64,000 nucleotides of DNA from Agarophyton chilense (lineage: Eukaryota > Rhodophyta > Florideophyceae > Gracilariales > Gracilariaceae). The stretch is from NCBI GenBank assembly GCA_030374765.1, contig JARGXX010000103.1, positions 248,001 to 312,000 on the forward strand, written 5' to 3'. Position 1 is the stretch's first letter. Each line of letters starts with the position of its first letter. This document shows positions 21,901 to 35,290 of the stretch, in pieces. The notes beneath the pieces are model-generated. The model searched no databases, was not told where the DNA came from, and was given only the letters and a program-made list of their open reading frames with translations. Both the position numbers and the translations under genes were made by a program.

Positions 21901-24900
21901 ACGCCACATTTTATGGAGCGGTGCTCTTATGTGCGGCTACTGCAGCACAAATAGTCGTTACACGTTTCATAAGCCGAGGAAAGAACGTAATTGTTTCTCT
22001 GTAGACCAAAGTTGAAACTCGCGGAGAGCCGCTGTTGGTGCTTCCTGACTGGGGAGTTTCCCAGGCTTCACAACGTGTCCCAAGTACTTAATGGTGCCAA
22101 CAAACCACTCCCATTTCTTTAATTTCAAGGTGATACATGCGGTTTGTAATTCTTGGAGGATTTCCTCAAGATGCCGTAAACTGCTTTACAGATCTCGGGA
22201 AAACATTGTCAAATCGTTCAAATATAATAAGAAACTCTTTCAATCATATCTTGGCAGCAAGATTCCCAGAGTACGTTGGAAAGTAGCTGGTGCATTTGTT
22301 AAGCAAAATATCATCCTTTTGAAACCGTAGGGATCCAAATGACATGCAACTGGGGTCTTTCTTCGGGTTTCTTTCCCTACAAGCAGCTGCAAATAGCCAA
22401 AGTCGGCTCTCAGCGTTTTGAACACGTTTGCTTCTTCAAATTTGTTAGAACGTTCATTTATTCGGGCCAACTATTGGGTATTTCGAACTGTAACTGCGTC
22501 CAGATTTCGATAACCGATACAGAATCTTTAAGAACCATCAGGTTTTGGAAGCAGAAATACTGTTGAGGCCTAAGCAGATTGAGCAGCTTTTATGACTCTC
22601 TCTCCCAGCATCTTTCTGACGTTTTACCGTTCGATCTGACTTGTACGAGGTTCCAATCTGTAAGATGGTCGGGAAATTGGTCCAGACCTGGGAACTAGGT
22701 AAATATGATGTTCCATAGGGGTGATCTCGTCTACCTTCCGAATTCACATGGATTCATAATTATTCATCATTGATCTGATCTTCGTTCTGTGGTATTCAGA
22801 CAAATCTGCTGATTCTAGATCATCGACCCGGCACTCTGGATCTTTTGAAGCTTTCCAGTAATCTCCAGGTGGATTTTTAAATTCTTTGTCTGTGTCACCG
22901 AAATGGGTTACTACGAATATCTCTGGGGTAAAAGTATGAGTAGGGGCCGACATCATGAAGTGAGGCAAGCATTTGCAACAGAGGGATAATTTGGTATCTG
23001 ATACATTTTATTTGTCTTCACATCAATTTTGTTCGCATTCCGGATGTCCGGTAGAGCAACATATCAAAAACGTTCCAAGTCATCAGAGGGCGAGCTCTGA
23101 ATCCCGTTTAAACTTCCGACCAGCACCTGTATCCAAATGAGTCAATTCACGTGCAAGCACATGTCTCTCGGAGACGATTTCTTTATAAACATTTTGATTT
23201 TTTGAAGATATTACTATGAGGTAACCTTGAAATTTTGACAGATAACTACAACCTCTCTAGTGACGTTTTGACTCAGGGTCAAACAGTACTCGCATCCCAG
23301 CAGGCAAGTTACTTCCGTACAGCAGAAACTTGGGAGGTCTCATGAGAATCTTGGGCTTCCAAGAGCGGGAGCAAGGGACCGAACTCTCCCCGATGCGAAC
23401 AAAGAAATTGATTGATGCTGACCCTCTAAAAAAATTCCCTTACTTTTTATTTTGCCGGTTGCCCTTGCTTATTTTCCTCAAAGCTTCTCTTCCTACTGGG
23501 GTTCTGGGTTGTAGCACTTCAGAATTCTGAATAACAGGCTGGTACAACAGGTGCATCTATGTCTGAGAAAACCAACTTCTGGCCTTCCAATACACGCCTG
23601 CCTGTATGCTGCATATTTTCTCTTCTGAAAGAGCTTTACATCCGCCACAATGCAACTCAGATACATAACAGGAAGCCTTCATTTCGTACTCCAATGATCA
23701 TGAATAGCATATCAAACTGCCATTAGGGGTGGTCAACATAAATTGTGAACGGTAGACCGTACGAGTGCCCACCCATCGGTATTTCTGGTAGCTAACCCCC
23801 CATTTGGGGGCACCGTAAACGGACGGTACGGAAGGTGACGGCCCTTCAACCCAATAGCACTTCTTCATCTTGAGACTCTGAGTGTTTAAGGTTCACTGTC
23901 AGTACAGATGAGTCCGTGCATTCCATTAGAAGGGCCGCTTTCTAACGTAAACTACTTCTTCTTGGTGCCAATGACGAATCTTGTGAGTCTACTAGAGACT
24001 GCAAATGTAGCTGTTTTCTGTGCGAATTCGCTCTGAAGGAGCTATTATCGCTATTCATAACTGTATCAAACGCCGTTAAGCAGCGAGACCTACCACCCGC
24101 TTTTTCCGTGTCTCCTTCAGCTTGAAAAATGTGTAATAACTCCAAAACAACACTCTTTCATGCTGCTCTCGATATCAAGCTACGTAAAACTTGATACTTA
24201 GGTCCAAGCCGTTGATGTACAAGTTATTCTCATCCTCATTCGAGTGGACATCTTCACAGCGTACTGAAGCTTTAACAAACCTTAAGCTGTACTCAGCTTC
24301 GCCTTCATCAGACTTTTGGGTTATGTCTCTTAGGTCCAGGATCGCCCGACCTACTGTGTTTGAAACCGCGTAACTGCGTTACAAGAACTGCACCTCCTAT
24401 GGACGGGAGGTAACGCTGTCTTCATAGGCAGTCCAAGATCGGCAAACGGAACGATATTGATCCTAAGAGAAGTCTCTCAGGAAGTGCGGTAAGACAAGAA
24501 TGTCTGCGGTACACTCATCTTCAGGGTGTTCTCTTCGGCAGCGAGCCCAGGGAAGAACTCGATAAAGAAAATGGGGGGTTTTCCATCATAGACCAAATCA
24601 ACAAGGCCGATCTACAATCGCTCATTGTTGTCCTTCACCTCCGCAGTTTCGAGGCCTGGGCGTTTTTTTCTATTTCTCTTCAGTTGTTAGTGCCTTAAAC
24701 ACAGGACCTTCCAATAAAGCAGATTTGGGCGAGGAAGCACCTTCACTACTCTGCAATGGAGCCTTTCTTTCTCATTGACCACGAAGACGTGTTCTTGTTC
24801 CGAGACCGCGAGCTTTGATAACCGCCATCAATATCGTCGTCATATATCGAAGCCGCGTCGTCAGAATCATCAGTACTGGAACTGTACTCTTCTCTAGTTA

Positions 24901-25583
24901 GCGATTCATAATTCGAATCACGTGCAGACTTCTACTTCTAACATCGTGGCTTCGACGTTTTCGAAAGAGTTTCTTTCCTAGAAGCTCCTTCATGTTTCAA
25001 AACGACTATTTTAGCAGTGATATTCGTTTGAACTACCCCTTTCAGTTGTTTTAAACGAGGGTTAACTATAGTGAGAACTTCCTCTACATCCACGAATAAG
25101 CGGGTACCGCCTCGGACGTATTCCTGTACCTTCCGATTAAATTGCTCAAATCATCACGTTTTGATTTCACTGATGCAAAGATCTGAATGCCGTCGTTTTG
25201 AAGTACAGGTGCTTGTTTGATTCTGCATAATTGTTGGACATCAGCGATCAGATCTACAATCTGCGATTCGAAAGCGCTCACGATTACACGCAAAGCGCCT
25301 GACTCTGACTTGAGAAGACCCACTTCTCTGCACAAATTATCCTCTTTTTGTGATTCGACGACCTCATGGTCTACTACGGCTTCCGTGGTGTGCGTGACTG
25401 CAGCTGCCACAGGGGCCGGTATACTCGAGAGTTCCCTTTCGTTGTTCACCGAGCGCGAGCGTGAAATCCATTGACCCTATAACCACTCACCGGCTTGAAC
25501 ATATGACGCCAGACTTTGTTTTGGGGGTGGTCCCACAGATCCTGATCGAACATTACCCGACTGTCTTCAAGTCAGCAGCATCC
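18950..25583 (-). pseudogene. Gag-pol of element B, heavily decayed
   Basis: Aligns piecewise with element A gag-pol on the same strand. The chromodomain relic is near 18960-19150 (FPPEAETWK) and integrase pieces lie at 20430-21110 (the site of the first catalytic Asp reads Tyr). RNase H pieces are at 21480-21830 (SVDNDCNQYRVG), reverse transcriptase at 22080-22600 (RMIFCLTNAPATFQR), protease near 23000-23250, and gag at 23700-25583 with its coiled-coil part at 25084-25449. Dozens of stops and frameshifts are present. It is useful as an outgroup: it shows which stops in element A are new. Confidence 0.85.
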
Positions 25584-25799
25584 TAGAAAAAACTTGGGTT
25601 CAGGTACGAACAAAATTGTGTCTTCGATTTCTCTACAACGTGTTCAACCACGATGAGTTCCACAATTGCTGGAGGGGGTTCGATAACAACTAGCAAAAGA
25701 TCGATTTTGTTTGATTTCAAATATCCATATCGATTTCACGTGCCAAGAACGAAAGATTCAGTTCACATGATCATAGTGGTCCTAAGTTGGGAGAAATTT

Positions 25800-26515
25800 T
25801 GTCATATTCGCTGTTATGGTATGAGCAGACACCTATGAAAGAGTTCGAACTACCAATGTGGTATTTGAAGCGAAAGGAAAAGGCGTGGTAGATCTACAAC
25901 ACCAGCGAGCGGGGAATACGTCGTAAGGCCAGTACTCGCTGGAGATGGTAAAAATCCGATTGTAGGACGTAGCTGGAACGTAAGACCCGAGACGGCGCGA
26001 GAAATAGTTGTCTGCTAAATCGCTCTTATAGCTCTTTCGTATCTCCGGCTAGGGAATCGTAAGCGAGGGACAGAAATTTGATGATGCCCATGTTGTCTCC
26101 TTTACTTGGAGTCGGCGCTCACCTTTGATACCTTATATCCTTTGTACAAGGGTAAGTACCCGAATAATACGTAACTAACACCCAAAGGTCTGTCAATTAG
26201 CCAGACCTCTGTATGCGTATGGTCCCTCATAGACCTTCAGCTATAAAGGGTAGCAAAACCCGACATAAGGACCGCCATTACATGTGCTTTTGCAAATATG
26301 ACATTCCATAAGAAGCGGTCGCAAATGCGCGCGCGCCGTGCCTAGCCACTGGACTCGCTCAAACACCTGTTCCACCACTATATCCTGCCTCTAGGCATCC
26401 TATGCGAGACACGACTTCATATCATAATATAGACTATACTACTCAATTATTAGCTCCAGCTACAACTTCGCGATACACAAACCCATCGGTTCTTCCAACA
26501 TAGTAGAATACGACA
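25800..26515 (-). repeat. 5' LTR of element B
   Basis: Starts TGTCATATTCGC and ends AGAATACGACA. It aligns with 6066-6782 including the extra segment missing from element A LTRs. Just upstream of its TG (plus strand) TAAGTTGGGAGAAATTT is a decayed form of the primer site. Confidence 0.82.
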
Positions 26516-29500
26516 ACTAGAACTTTTCATTTTTGTTGTTATAAATTGCCTGGCCGGACGAGTACGGTAACCATGCCATGTCCACGGATAGATTCCAGCG
26601 AGAGCCAAGGCCCTCCGTATGGAACGATCACACAGGAGATAACACCGAACACATTTGAAGGTGAGCTGGTGGTACTAATTAATTACACATTTCTTTTAAT
26701 GGTTCTAGAGTGCACTTCTTGGGTGACCGCAATCTCACCTTAGGCTTCAACAAGTATTCGAGAGCCCATATGTTTGGCTCTGAGTATAAATGTTTGAGCA
26801 GCAGCTAGAATTTTTATATTTGGTGCCTTCACAACCATAGTATAGTTATTCCACCAGAATCCCCCAAAAAGGACTGTTTCCACCTTTCTGGGTCATATTA
26901 TTTTACTTCTGTTTTTGTCAGTGTGCATAGGTTTCTTCTGGGTGCTTCGTCCTCCGTTGATTTCAATTTCTATTTTGTGTGGCTTTGGTCTTTTTTTGCT
27001 TATTGTTTTCCTACATTGGAATTGTGCAGTATACGTTTCCTCAATACGGACACGAGTGTAGCGTGTGCTGATCCGGTTCACATAAAACCCCGGTTTGCTC
27101 CGTTTTACCCTTGCTTTCGTAGGTTTGTCCAGAATCTCTGTAGTAGTCACGTCCGTGACATCCGAGACACGGAGGATAACTTTGATAAAATATAAAAGGC
27201 TTCAAACAACGTGAGATATTTACCTCTTTCAAATAAGTACACTTCAGGTATCGTTACGGTAGACGAACCTATTTCACTGGCAGCGAATAGAAGAGTACAG
27301 AACCTGTAGGTATGCAGTTCACTGTATGAATAGAATATATTCTCAGAGCCCCTGTTTGGGTGAAAAGTACACTGTGCATCAAATCATTTGTCACTGCCAT
27401 GTTCATTCAGATGCATGCAATCTATTCGTCGACACCCGAAAAATCTGCGGTCCAGAATCTTGTTTCCTGCTCGAATCCGGATGAATCCATTTGCTAGAGA
27501 GGTCGTAGAGTTGCCCAACTCTGATACTTTCCTATCAGCAATACCGGATGATTTCGATTGTGTAACCTACGTCCGGCTTGAAGATTCCAATTCCCGGCTC
27601 AAGCTGCACCTCACGAATTGATCGAAACTGAAAAAGCCAGTGGCTAAATGATGCTTCACCTGTACCACTGCACAGAATAATTACATACGGTCAAGCCAAA
27701 GTGATCAAGAGACCTTTTCAAACTTCCCAAACGGGGACGACCGAGTGTCATATTTGCAGTATGTCCTTAATAGGAATCCAGCTTTTGAAGGCGTTTTAGG
27801 AACCATCCACCGAACCACGTACCTGTGGAGAGGTCGTTCATCAAGCGAAGAGGAACCTTGTTATTTACAAAAGTAAACCAGGGCTTTGCGATTGAGAAAA
27901 AGACGTTGGTCACATATCTAACATCACTAACAATATCGCAAAAATGGAAACATCATCCAATGCATTCCAGTCGATCATCATAAATTGCAAGAATGAGTTA
28001 AGCAACATAAATAAGTTTATCTTGCTGATGCAGCAAAATGACAAGATCACGACGAGAGTTTCGTCGATACTAGTACACGAAAAAAATTCTCAATCAGTAA
28101 GATGACCTTGATCAATAGGAAGGGAGTGACGAGGTGCTATGTGAAAGTTGTTACACACACGTATCAGTATGGCGCAATTATTATCCTCCAAACATTGGCA
28201 GTAATGCTATCAAAGGATATAGATATAAACAATGGCACCGGTAGCTTTTTAAATCTCGTTGGTACGCTAGACTTATTTTAATATTAAATCTGAACTTTAG
28301 CAGATAAATATCAAGAACATGCCATCTACTGTGCAATGCATAGTCAAAACTGAATTGTAACTCTTATTTTGATAGTTTCTTAGGCACTAGGTATTATTTT
28401 TCTTTTGCTTTTGTTTGGAGTAGTACGACTTTTATCTGAGCGTCATTTTGAATGGGGTTTGCCCCACGCGCATTGTAGACATCCGTACACGCACCGTGGT
28501 CTCGATTTGGGTATGCCTAGGACATATTTGGCAAGGTTTTCGTGAGTTAGGTTGGCGCTGCCGAGCTTAGTTAATTACCTTGTCCAAAATGAGAGCTCCT
28601 GACAAGGTAGGGAGTTTACTACAGTAGAGTACACTGCAAAAATTTCACGGAGAACTCGCTTTTATCTTCGGCAAACCTCCAAAGCAGGGGGTTTTGAATC
28701 GAAATCATTTTTTATTTTCCATGCAACAACTCTCTCTGGAAGCTAGGGCGCTTCATCTACGGTACTCTACGACTCTATCGTGCGGACGGGAAGAGGCTCC
28801 GTTCTTTAAATACAGATTTGAGTGAAAGACATGAACTTCTCAGTGTCTCTTTGCCTTAGAACATTGCACCACAGGGTCGAAATTTGACTTAGGAGACGTT
28901 TGGAGGCACATGCACCACAGGAGAGATTTTTTTACCGCGTTCATATGTTCTTTCTTCTCGAAGAAACTTTTCTTAATCAGTAATTTTTGTTGCTTCCTCT
29001 TGGACGATTTTGATGAGTTCGGGCACACTGGAACTACTTCTTTATTTCTCAAAGACCATCGGATGTCACCTTGGCCAATACGAGAAGCTTTTCCGTCCCC
29101 GACTTGACCCCCGCCCGTCGTGTCAGTACTCCCGGAAGATCTTATGTTTCCCTCTACGTAGGTTAGCTCGAAATTCAAAGGGGAGGAGCCCGCCTCTTGG
29201 GGTAGATATAAACAACTGCCGAAGGCACCTAGAGGCGATCCCATCACTGATTCAGAAGGCGCCCCCGACATAGATTTTCCTGCTCGTGCCCATTAAAGGA
29301 CCTCTAGGTAGGGGTAATTGAGTATCAACAAGGTAGTGAAACTGCTTACGCAAGTAACAGTGATGTGGGATGCGCATATCTTCCTCTTGGAGCAGTTTGA
29401 AATCATACATGCCTGGTTTGGCACCTATTCTGCGACGGACTCGGTCGAAGACCCCTGCCACTTGCCAACGGATGTCAAACAATTGTAGGAATGTTTTGAT

Positions 29501-31990
29501 CGACATGCAACTTACGTAAAAAGCGTTAAACCCCGAATCAATACCAGTCATTTTGTGTTAACAGAAGAAAACGATGACAACCCTGAGGAATCATAACTTC
29601 CCGGAAGTAGCTGTTGCTATCGCGCTCCAAACAATGTACGAGAAGAAGGATACTGTCCGCCGAATTCTTAAGAAGCTTTGTTGTTGCGACTGCGATTCCT
29701 GGGATTCCTCATTTTCGTCAGGAACCGTTCACCGTGGAATTATGTCGAATTTCTTAGATTTTATATCTGAGCATTGTCGTCATACACGTTCCTGCGGTTT
29801 CACGTAATTTTTGGTCACGAAAGATATGATTGGTGTACGCACCAAGAGATGGAAACGCTTGTATGAAAAAACTGAATGGTAGGAACCTCTTATACGTGAA
29901 AATGGATATAAACCGGTATTTTCTGTTGGATGATTTGTGAACTTGTTGGCCATTATTTATTTCGTACTGGTTAACACTTGGATGGAAAGAATTTCCCAAA
30001 AATCTGTTCCAGGGGTGTAGGAATTTCAGGGGTTTTAGGGATTTTAGGGAATGTTACCCTAAACCCCTGACAGTGTAGAATTCTTCATAATATCTTTCAA
30101 GCCACACATGAAGTCGGCAGCACGTTCGCCCCCGAATTGAATGATAACCATGCATGAAGAGATCAGGTGAGTCAAGGATGCTCCATTTAATCTCGCTTGC
30201 CTCATCGTGCTCATTATTTTACAGCTAGTTCTTAGCTTCCACTCTTGTTTTCTATTAACCTGATGCCAAGCAGATGAATAATTTAACTGATGAAAGGGTA
30301 ATGGCCATAATCGCAGGATTTTTGCTGGCATAATAATTGCATGCTCTCTTTAAATTGCAACCAGAGCTAGATGCGTCGGTTTGTGGTCCGATATGGGAAC
30401 GCACTAAAAGCTTACAAGAAAGGGCTTTCATTGGCATTTAGATTCTTGATCCAAGCTAACTTTGCCCTTTTCGCAAGGAAAGCTGTGGTTTTTCCGGGTC
30501 CACGCAGGCACAAGCGAATATGACTACTGTGTTATCACTTCAACAAAACAAAGGGTAACGCGTTCGTTGACAGATCCCTGGTAAGATCTGTATTCATTCG
30601 TATGCAAATGGAATTGCCGTTGCAAAATTGAACCTGCTTCAGAGATTGTGAGGATTCGACGCAAAGTTCTGAAGTGCTGCGAACAAATAGGAATCGATTG
30701 TCTGTCCGGAATGGTCTAAGAATTGGATAGAACACTGGAACTTGCCACAAATTTCATATTATGCTTTGCTTTTGAGTCATTTGTTAAGTTACTTACTGCT
30801 GCGTAAATTGTAACATATCTTTCTCATGTGGCTTATACTCGTCTACATTGATTGTGAAAAGTTCTCGCACTCACCTACTGAATTTGAACAATAAAGAATT
30901 GACAGGTCCGCTCGCTGTATATAAAGAGGTTACTACCAGAGCAAGCACAGCTTGTTCATGTAATTTTGATTGTTTCAGACACTATCTGGGCAACCTCTGG
31001 GGGAAAGGTTTTCGTTCGAGTTCGACCTGTCCGTAAATACATATGTGAAATTGTTTTTTAGGGGCTCTACAAATAAAGTATTTTTGCATGAGGGATGATG
31101 ACCTATGTACATACCGTTCTTAAATTGTTCAGATTCTTTACATGGGAAATGGTCGTCGACATGGACCACAAGTGCTCTCTGCCGACTATCGCCTTGTGCC
31201 ATTTGCTAGGGCACTACTCTCACCAGCATAACCGATTTGTGTTATTTTCTACATGGCCGCGTTACTTTACGTTTGGTTCGAATATAATAAGCACTAAGGC
31301 CTACTTACTTCTAACAAAATATGCACCTACGAACACCGAATATGACCCAAATATGCCCGAAATGTGAACGACATGTGGGTGTTTAGGGCAATAATCAGCG
31401 AGAACATATAACTTGTGATGATGTACAAATCTTTTTTAGCTGAAAGGGCGTATTTCGGCCATGCTTTAGACTGATTCAAAAAAAATAAAGTTTCTTCAGT
31501 TTATTAGTCAATTCTCGAAGATTTCTCGACGAAATGAAACCGTTATAGGACTAGGAGCGAACGCGAAATTAGCGTCAATGTCAATTGACCGTTACGAAGG
31601 CTGACCACCGAACGGGTTGTCAAGGGCCTACTTAATTTTTGGGGCAGTGGTGTCCATCTCGGCTATAATTCCCCACCTTCGTAACATTGACATAAGGTTC
31701 CGAAATCGCGATAACCGCGGAGTGGGGGGCGATCTCCTGTCTTCAGCATTCTAATCATTCATTTCAATTTTTAAAGAACGGCTTACTTACGACAATCTCA
31801 GAATAGAATAAGTCGCAAAAATTAATGCATATCGCGACGGTTTGAAGCAGCTGTCACACGAAACAGTAGCTTATCCGGTGTGAAACCAGTAGCCATTATA
31901 GAGTTGAGTGTCTTGAAGCCATGCGGGTTGATCTTCCTTAAACCATTAGCGATATATGACGAGCCAGAAATCTATGAGAACGACTGCAAC
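26516..31990. other. unassigned intergenic or decayed sequence
   Basis: No gene can be supported in 5.5 kb. Two overlapping minus-strand open frames at 28840-29271 and 29252-29551 together cover about 700 bp, but they match nothing I know. A P-loop-like string (LRGPGKTTAF, minus strand near 30490) is followed by stops. A hairpin with telomere-like repeats lies at 30026-30070. The left end of the minus-strand copia element must fall here, but its LTR was not found. Confidence 0.45.
30026..30070. repeat. Hairpin with telomere-like TTTAGGG/CCCTAAA arms
   Basis: TCAGGGGTTTTAGGG (30026-30040) faces CCCTAAACCCCTGA (30057-30070). The arms are complementary apart from one extra T. The loop contains a further TTTTAGGG. 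Confidence 0.75.
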
Positions 31991-32019
31991 TCCTGGGTTT
32001 CATATGAGTCGCGTAGGCA

Positions 32020-35000
32020 CTAAGCAATCGACCTCAATCTGTTGTGTCTTTGCTTATGGAGTGTAGATATTGTAGAAAAGAGCCAGAAGAAATCCTCCAG
32101 TAAAGAAAGATGCGGTGGTTTTGCCGAGCCATATTGATGAAGAGAATATGAAACGGTCTGCAACAAATGTATTGCACGATCTACAGCAAGACCAGCTACT
32201 AGAATCTCGGCTCCAGTACAAAAGAACGACACAAGGGATTGTTTCGATGAGTTCCAGTCGAGGACATGGAATGTGGTTGTCTTCTGCTCACGTAGCAGTA
32301 GATCAGAAATTAGCCCAGACTGTCCAGAAGATGTGGTTCCGTTGGACGCGTGACTGAAACTTATCGTTTCGATAAGCGACCTATTCGAGATCTGCACCTG
32401 CGGAGCCTTGTAGAGAAGAGGGGGAGACAGAATCTTCAGGTGTCGCAAGGCCATGTTCAACAACCGAAGGCTGCTGACACTCAGTTGTAATTTACTCGAG
32501 ACGAGCAAGGCTTGGAGTAACACCCCCTGTCCAATAAAGTTGAGTTTCCCTCTGACACTCTGAAAACCGCAAAGCTCAGTTTCTGTGCATTTGGTATTGT
32601 CCTGCTTCTTGAAAGCCGGGAGCACATGCATTGGGTGGTCTTGGTCCACAACCTCGATCACGGACACCGTATTAAATTAATCCGGTCATTGAAAGATAAG
32701 CAGGTGGTTGTATACTATATCTCTCGCGCAAGAGAATCGTCCAACGTCAAACTCTGCAACTATAGAACTACAAAAGTGTTCATTTTTTTCTTGGATCCGG
32801 GAAATAGCATATCCTCTACAAGCTTTGCCAGTGAAAGGACAAGAATTTCGTTCCGCCTTACTACGAAGAGCAGAAAAAGGCCGGGGACGGTGAAGAGTCC
32901 GTGCTTGAGGAGCCAATGCTCTACACAGAGCTGCCACAATCTCCCAGAATCAACTTGACCGTATGCTGGAAGTATTGTCTTCCAGAGTTCGTCGAACGAC
33001 TCGGTCGAGCCGTGAGAGGGTCTCATGTATATTTCGCCATTGATAGAACCCGTTTAAAGGTATGCCGACTTCAAGTCGATGGCCGCAACGCAGAAGTGAA
33101 GCAACACGGACATTGAAAGCAGAAGCCGAATCGCCTGGATCTATGTCATGGCAGAGTCCGAGCGAAGAATGTTTTTGTCTCTATGCTTTATTCCATTAGG
33201 TACAAGGCGGCATTTCATCCTTATTGTGCTGCTTTCACGGTCATGTTTGATGATGAAGAAGGAATGATACGAGATTTGGTTACCATCTCGGCGTATAGAA
33301 CGAACTGAAACAGGCTTATACCCTTTTCTGTGTCCATAGGCCTTCTTTTCCTTCGCGATTGCGTCGTCCAGAAACCATTGAGGGACAGTCTGTAGTTTTG
33401 GTTCAGTCAACGGTCCGTTTCCAAGAGTTTCGCGGAGCTTTTAGAGTATGGACTGAGCGGCAGACTTGAGAGAGGATGTTTTCCCTTTCGATGTAAAACA
33501 TATGCCGATATACTTCGAGGGTGCATTGAGGCTTCTTGAAAATCCTGTATTCGACAGATAGGCGATTCTGAAGGGGTGATCATCCCATTCTGTGAAATCA
33601 GCGGAAGATTCCTATCAATATCATCGAAAAGCAACGGTTCTACATCGGTTGTAATCACTATTGGGTCTGGAATAGGTGGAAGGCTAGGTTTCTCGACGAC
33701 GAGAGCTTCTTCTTCCGCAATTACTTCAGGAAAGAGATTGAAGCCGAGCTCGAGAAGCTCAAGATCTTTCAAAAGCGGGTTACTGGGGCGATGACGAAGG
33801 TCTTCGTAGACGACTACGTACATGGTGCCTCCTAACGATTGCTCGGAGGAGACAGAGATTAAATGATCGTACGCAAATTTCACGATTACTTGCTGTCAAA
33901 AGCCTCGCTTTAGACCTTTCCGAAAAAAGAATACTGAGCTTTTGGAAGCTAGTAATGTTATCGACATAACATTAACACCCTTCGACCTGAAAAAACGGTG
34001 CAGAGCATTGCGCGTATTTCGCTTCGTCTGGGTAGCAATTATCTCCTTTTTGAGGGGACTTTTGGGTGGGCCTGAAATCGAAGGCGTGTGCCCACGAGCG
34101 AGTTCGAAACTAGATGATATGTTCGAGCCCGGTACAACTTTCCTGAGAAAGGCTGCCTTCGGAACAACCTGATTGTGAAAGAGCGCCGGTTTGCCAGGTA
34201 ACAAGGCGTATTGGAGATCCTATAACATTCGTTGAATGAGGGAGCGAAGTGTCTCACTGGAGGACTCGACGATAACAACTTTGTTGTACCTCCTTGCAGG
34301 CCGAGGAGAAAAATTGATGTTGTTCTCCGTGCAAAGGAGCATGATTTCTTCGTTGTAGAACTCTAGATCTCCGGACTGCTCCGTAGAAGGGCCGTGGCGA
34401 GAAATCCAGTTTATAAGTATCGACAGTTTTGCCTCTTTTATTGAGCGTGAGAATGACAGAACCGCTACTGCGAGTCCAATGGCGGCGTCTTTCATGTGTA
34501 ATATGAAAAGGTTTCTCATTTCTGCTACACATATGAATTCTATTTGATAATGGTCATTGAACTTCTCCAGAAGACAAAAAAATGATAACTTTCGAAACGC
34601 AAAGGGGGGACCAGTCCTTATGCAACTCGTACAGTTGTTATATACTTCGTCAAGTAGCGACGCCAGTGTGGACGATAGCACTTTCGCTCGGCGACAAAGC
34701 CGTTTCATCTCATTCGGATGCATATGAGTGTATAGGTGAAATCTCTTAGCAAAGAGTTCTTCGTCCTTTATGATGTCAGTTCGATTGACAATAGGTTGCT
34801 GAGCCCAAATGGGAAAAATTTCAATTGATAATGTTGAAGAAGGTACAAGGAGAAGACGCGTACATCTCGATAGCTCTTCTCCTGTACAAAATGTTCGCAG
34901 AAGAATCTCACCGTGGCCAGCCATACCAGATGGCACGCGTATTTGATTTGACTCCCCAAGAATGTCGGGTCTAGAAAATATGTCTTTCTCAAGAAGAATG

Positions 35001-35065
35001 GGACCGTCACCAAGGAAGACATAAAAATGGAATGGAAAAGGATTAACTATATGCATCCTGGCCAA
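32020..35065 (-). pseudogene. pol: Pol of minus-strand copia element (IN-RT-RNaseH), broken
   Basis: Integrase lies in 34220-35065: a zinc-binding region with HMHPNEMKRLC and NNCTSC, and a core with SGDLEFYNEE, PARRYNK and a Glu in the VESSSETLRSLI block. A linker with SFELARGHTPSISGPPKSPL (about 34060-34130) is typical of copia. Reverse transcriptase starts in 33141-33410 (MKCRLVPNG, RSDSAMT) and continues at 32760-33026 with YGQVDSGRLWQL and LVEDMLF where a YVDD-like motif is expected. RNase H (32020-32667) has CGFQSVRGKLNFIGQG, ASNGTTSSGQSG, LDWNSSKQSLVS and AEILVAGLAVDRA. The frame changes several times between these blocks, so no intact polyprotein is made. Confidence 0.82.
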
Positions 35066-35290
35066 GGGAGATCTACTTTGAGACTAGGGGTTTCACATCT
35101 GTTCAGCACTACCCAAAGCCGTGCAGAGATGGTTCACAATCAAGAGGTTAAAGTTTAAGATATACATGTAGGGTTGTACGAAGCTGCGAGATCGATTGCA
35201 ATCCTCCAACACTATTTGGACATCCTGGGTCAACAATGGGGTTTGGATCCTTAGCTGAGTGCAAGCCCGAGTAGGCCTCACTCCTAGCCG

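Larger units (their letters stand above)
6066..26515 (-). mobile_element. Chromovirus element B (old), split by element A
   Basis: A Ty3/gypsy LTR retrotransposon on the minus strand. Its 3' LTR is 6066-6782 and its 5' LTR is 25800-26515; its own length is about 9.8 kb. Internal order on the minus strand is gag, protease, reverse transcriptase, RNase H, integrase, chromodomain, then an opposite-strand accessory gene next to the 3' LTR. Element A (7961-18613) sits inside the accessory gene: homology to A's own accessory gene stops at 7960 and resumes at 18614. All coding parts are heavily mutated. The outer flanks (GTATG before, ACTAG after) do not give a clear target duplication. Confidence 0.85.

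Noticed and set aside
28840-29551. Two overlapping minus-strand frames as a gene with a frameshift
   Set aside because: No homology recognised, the overlap is in different frames, and no signals support it; left as unassigned sequence.
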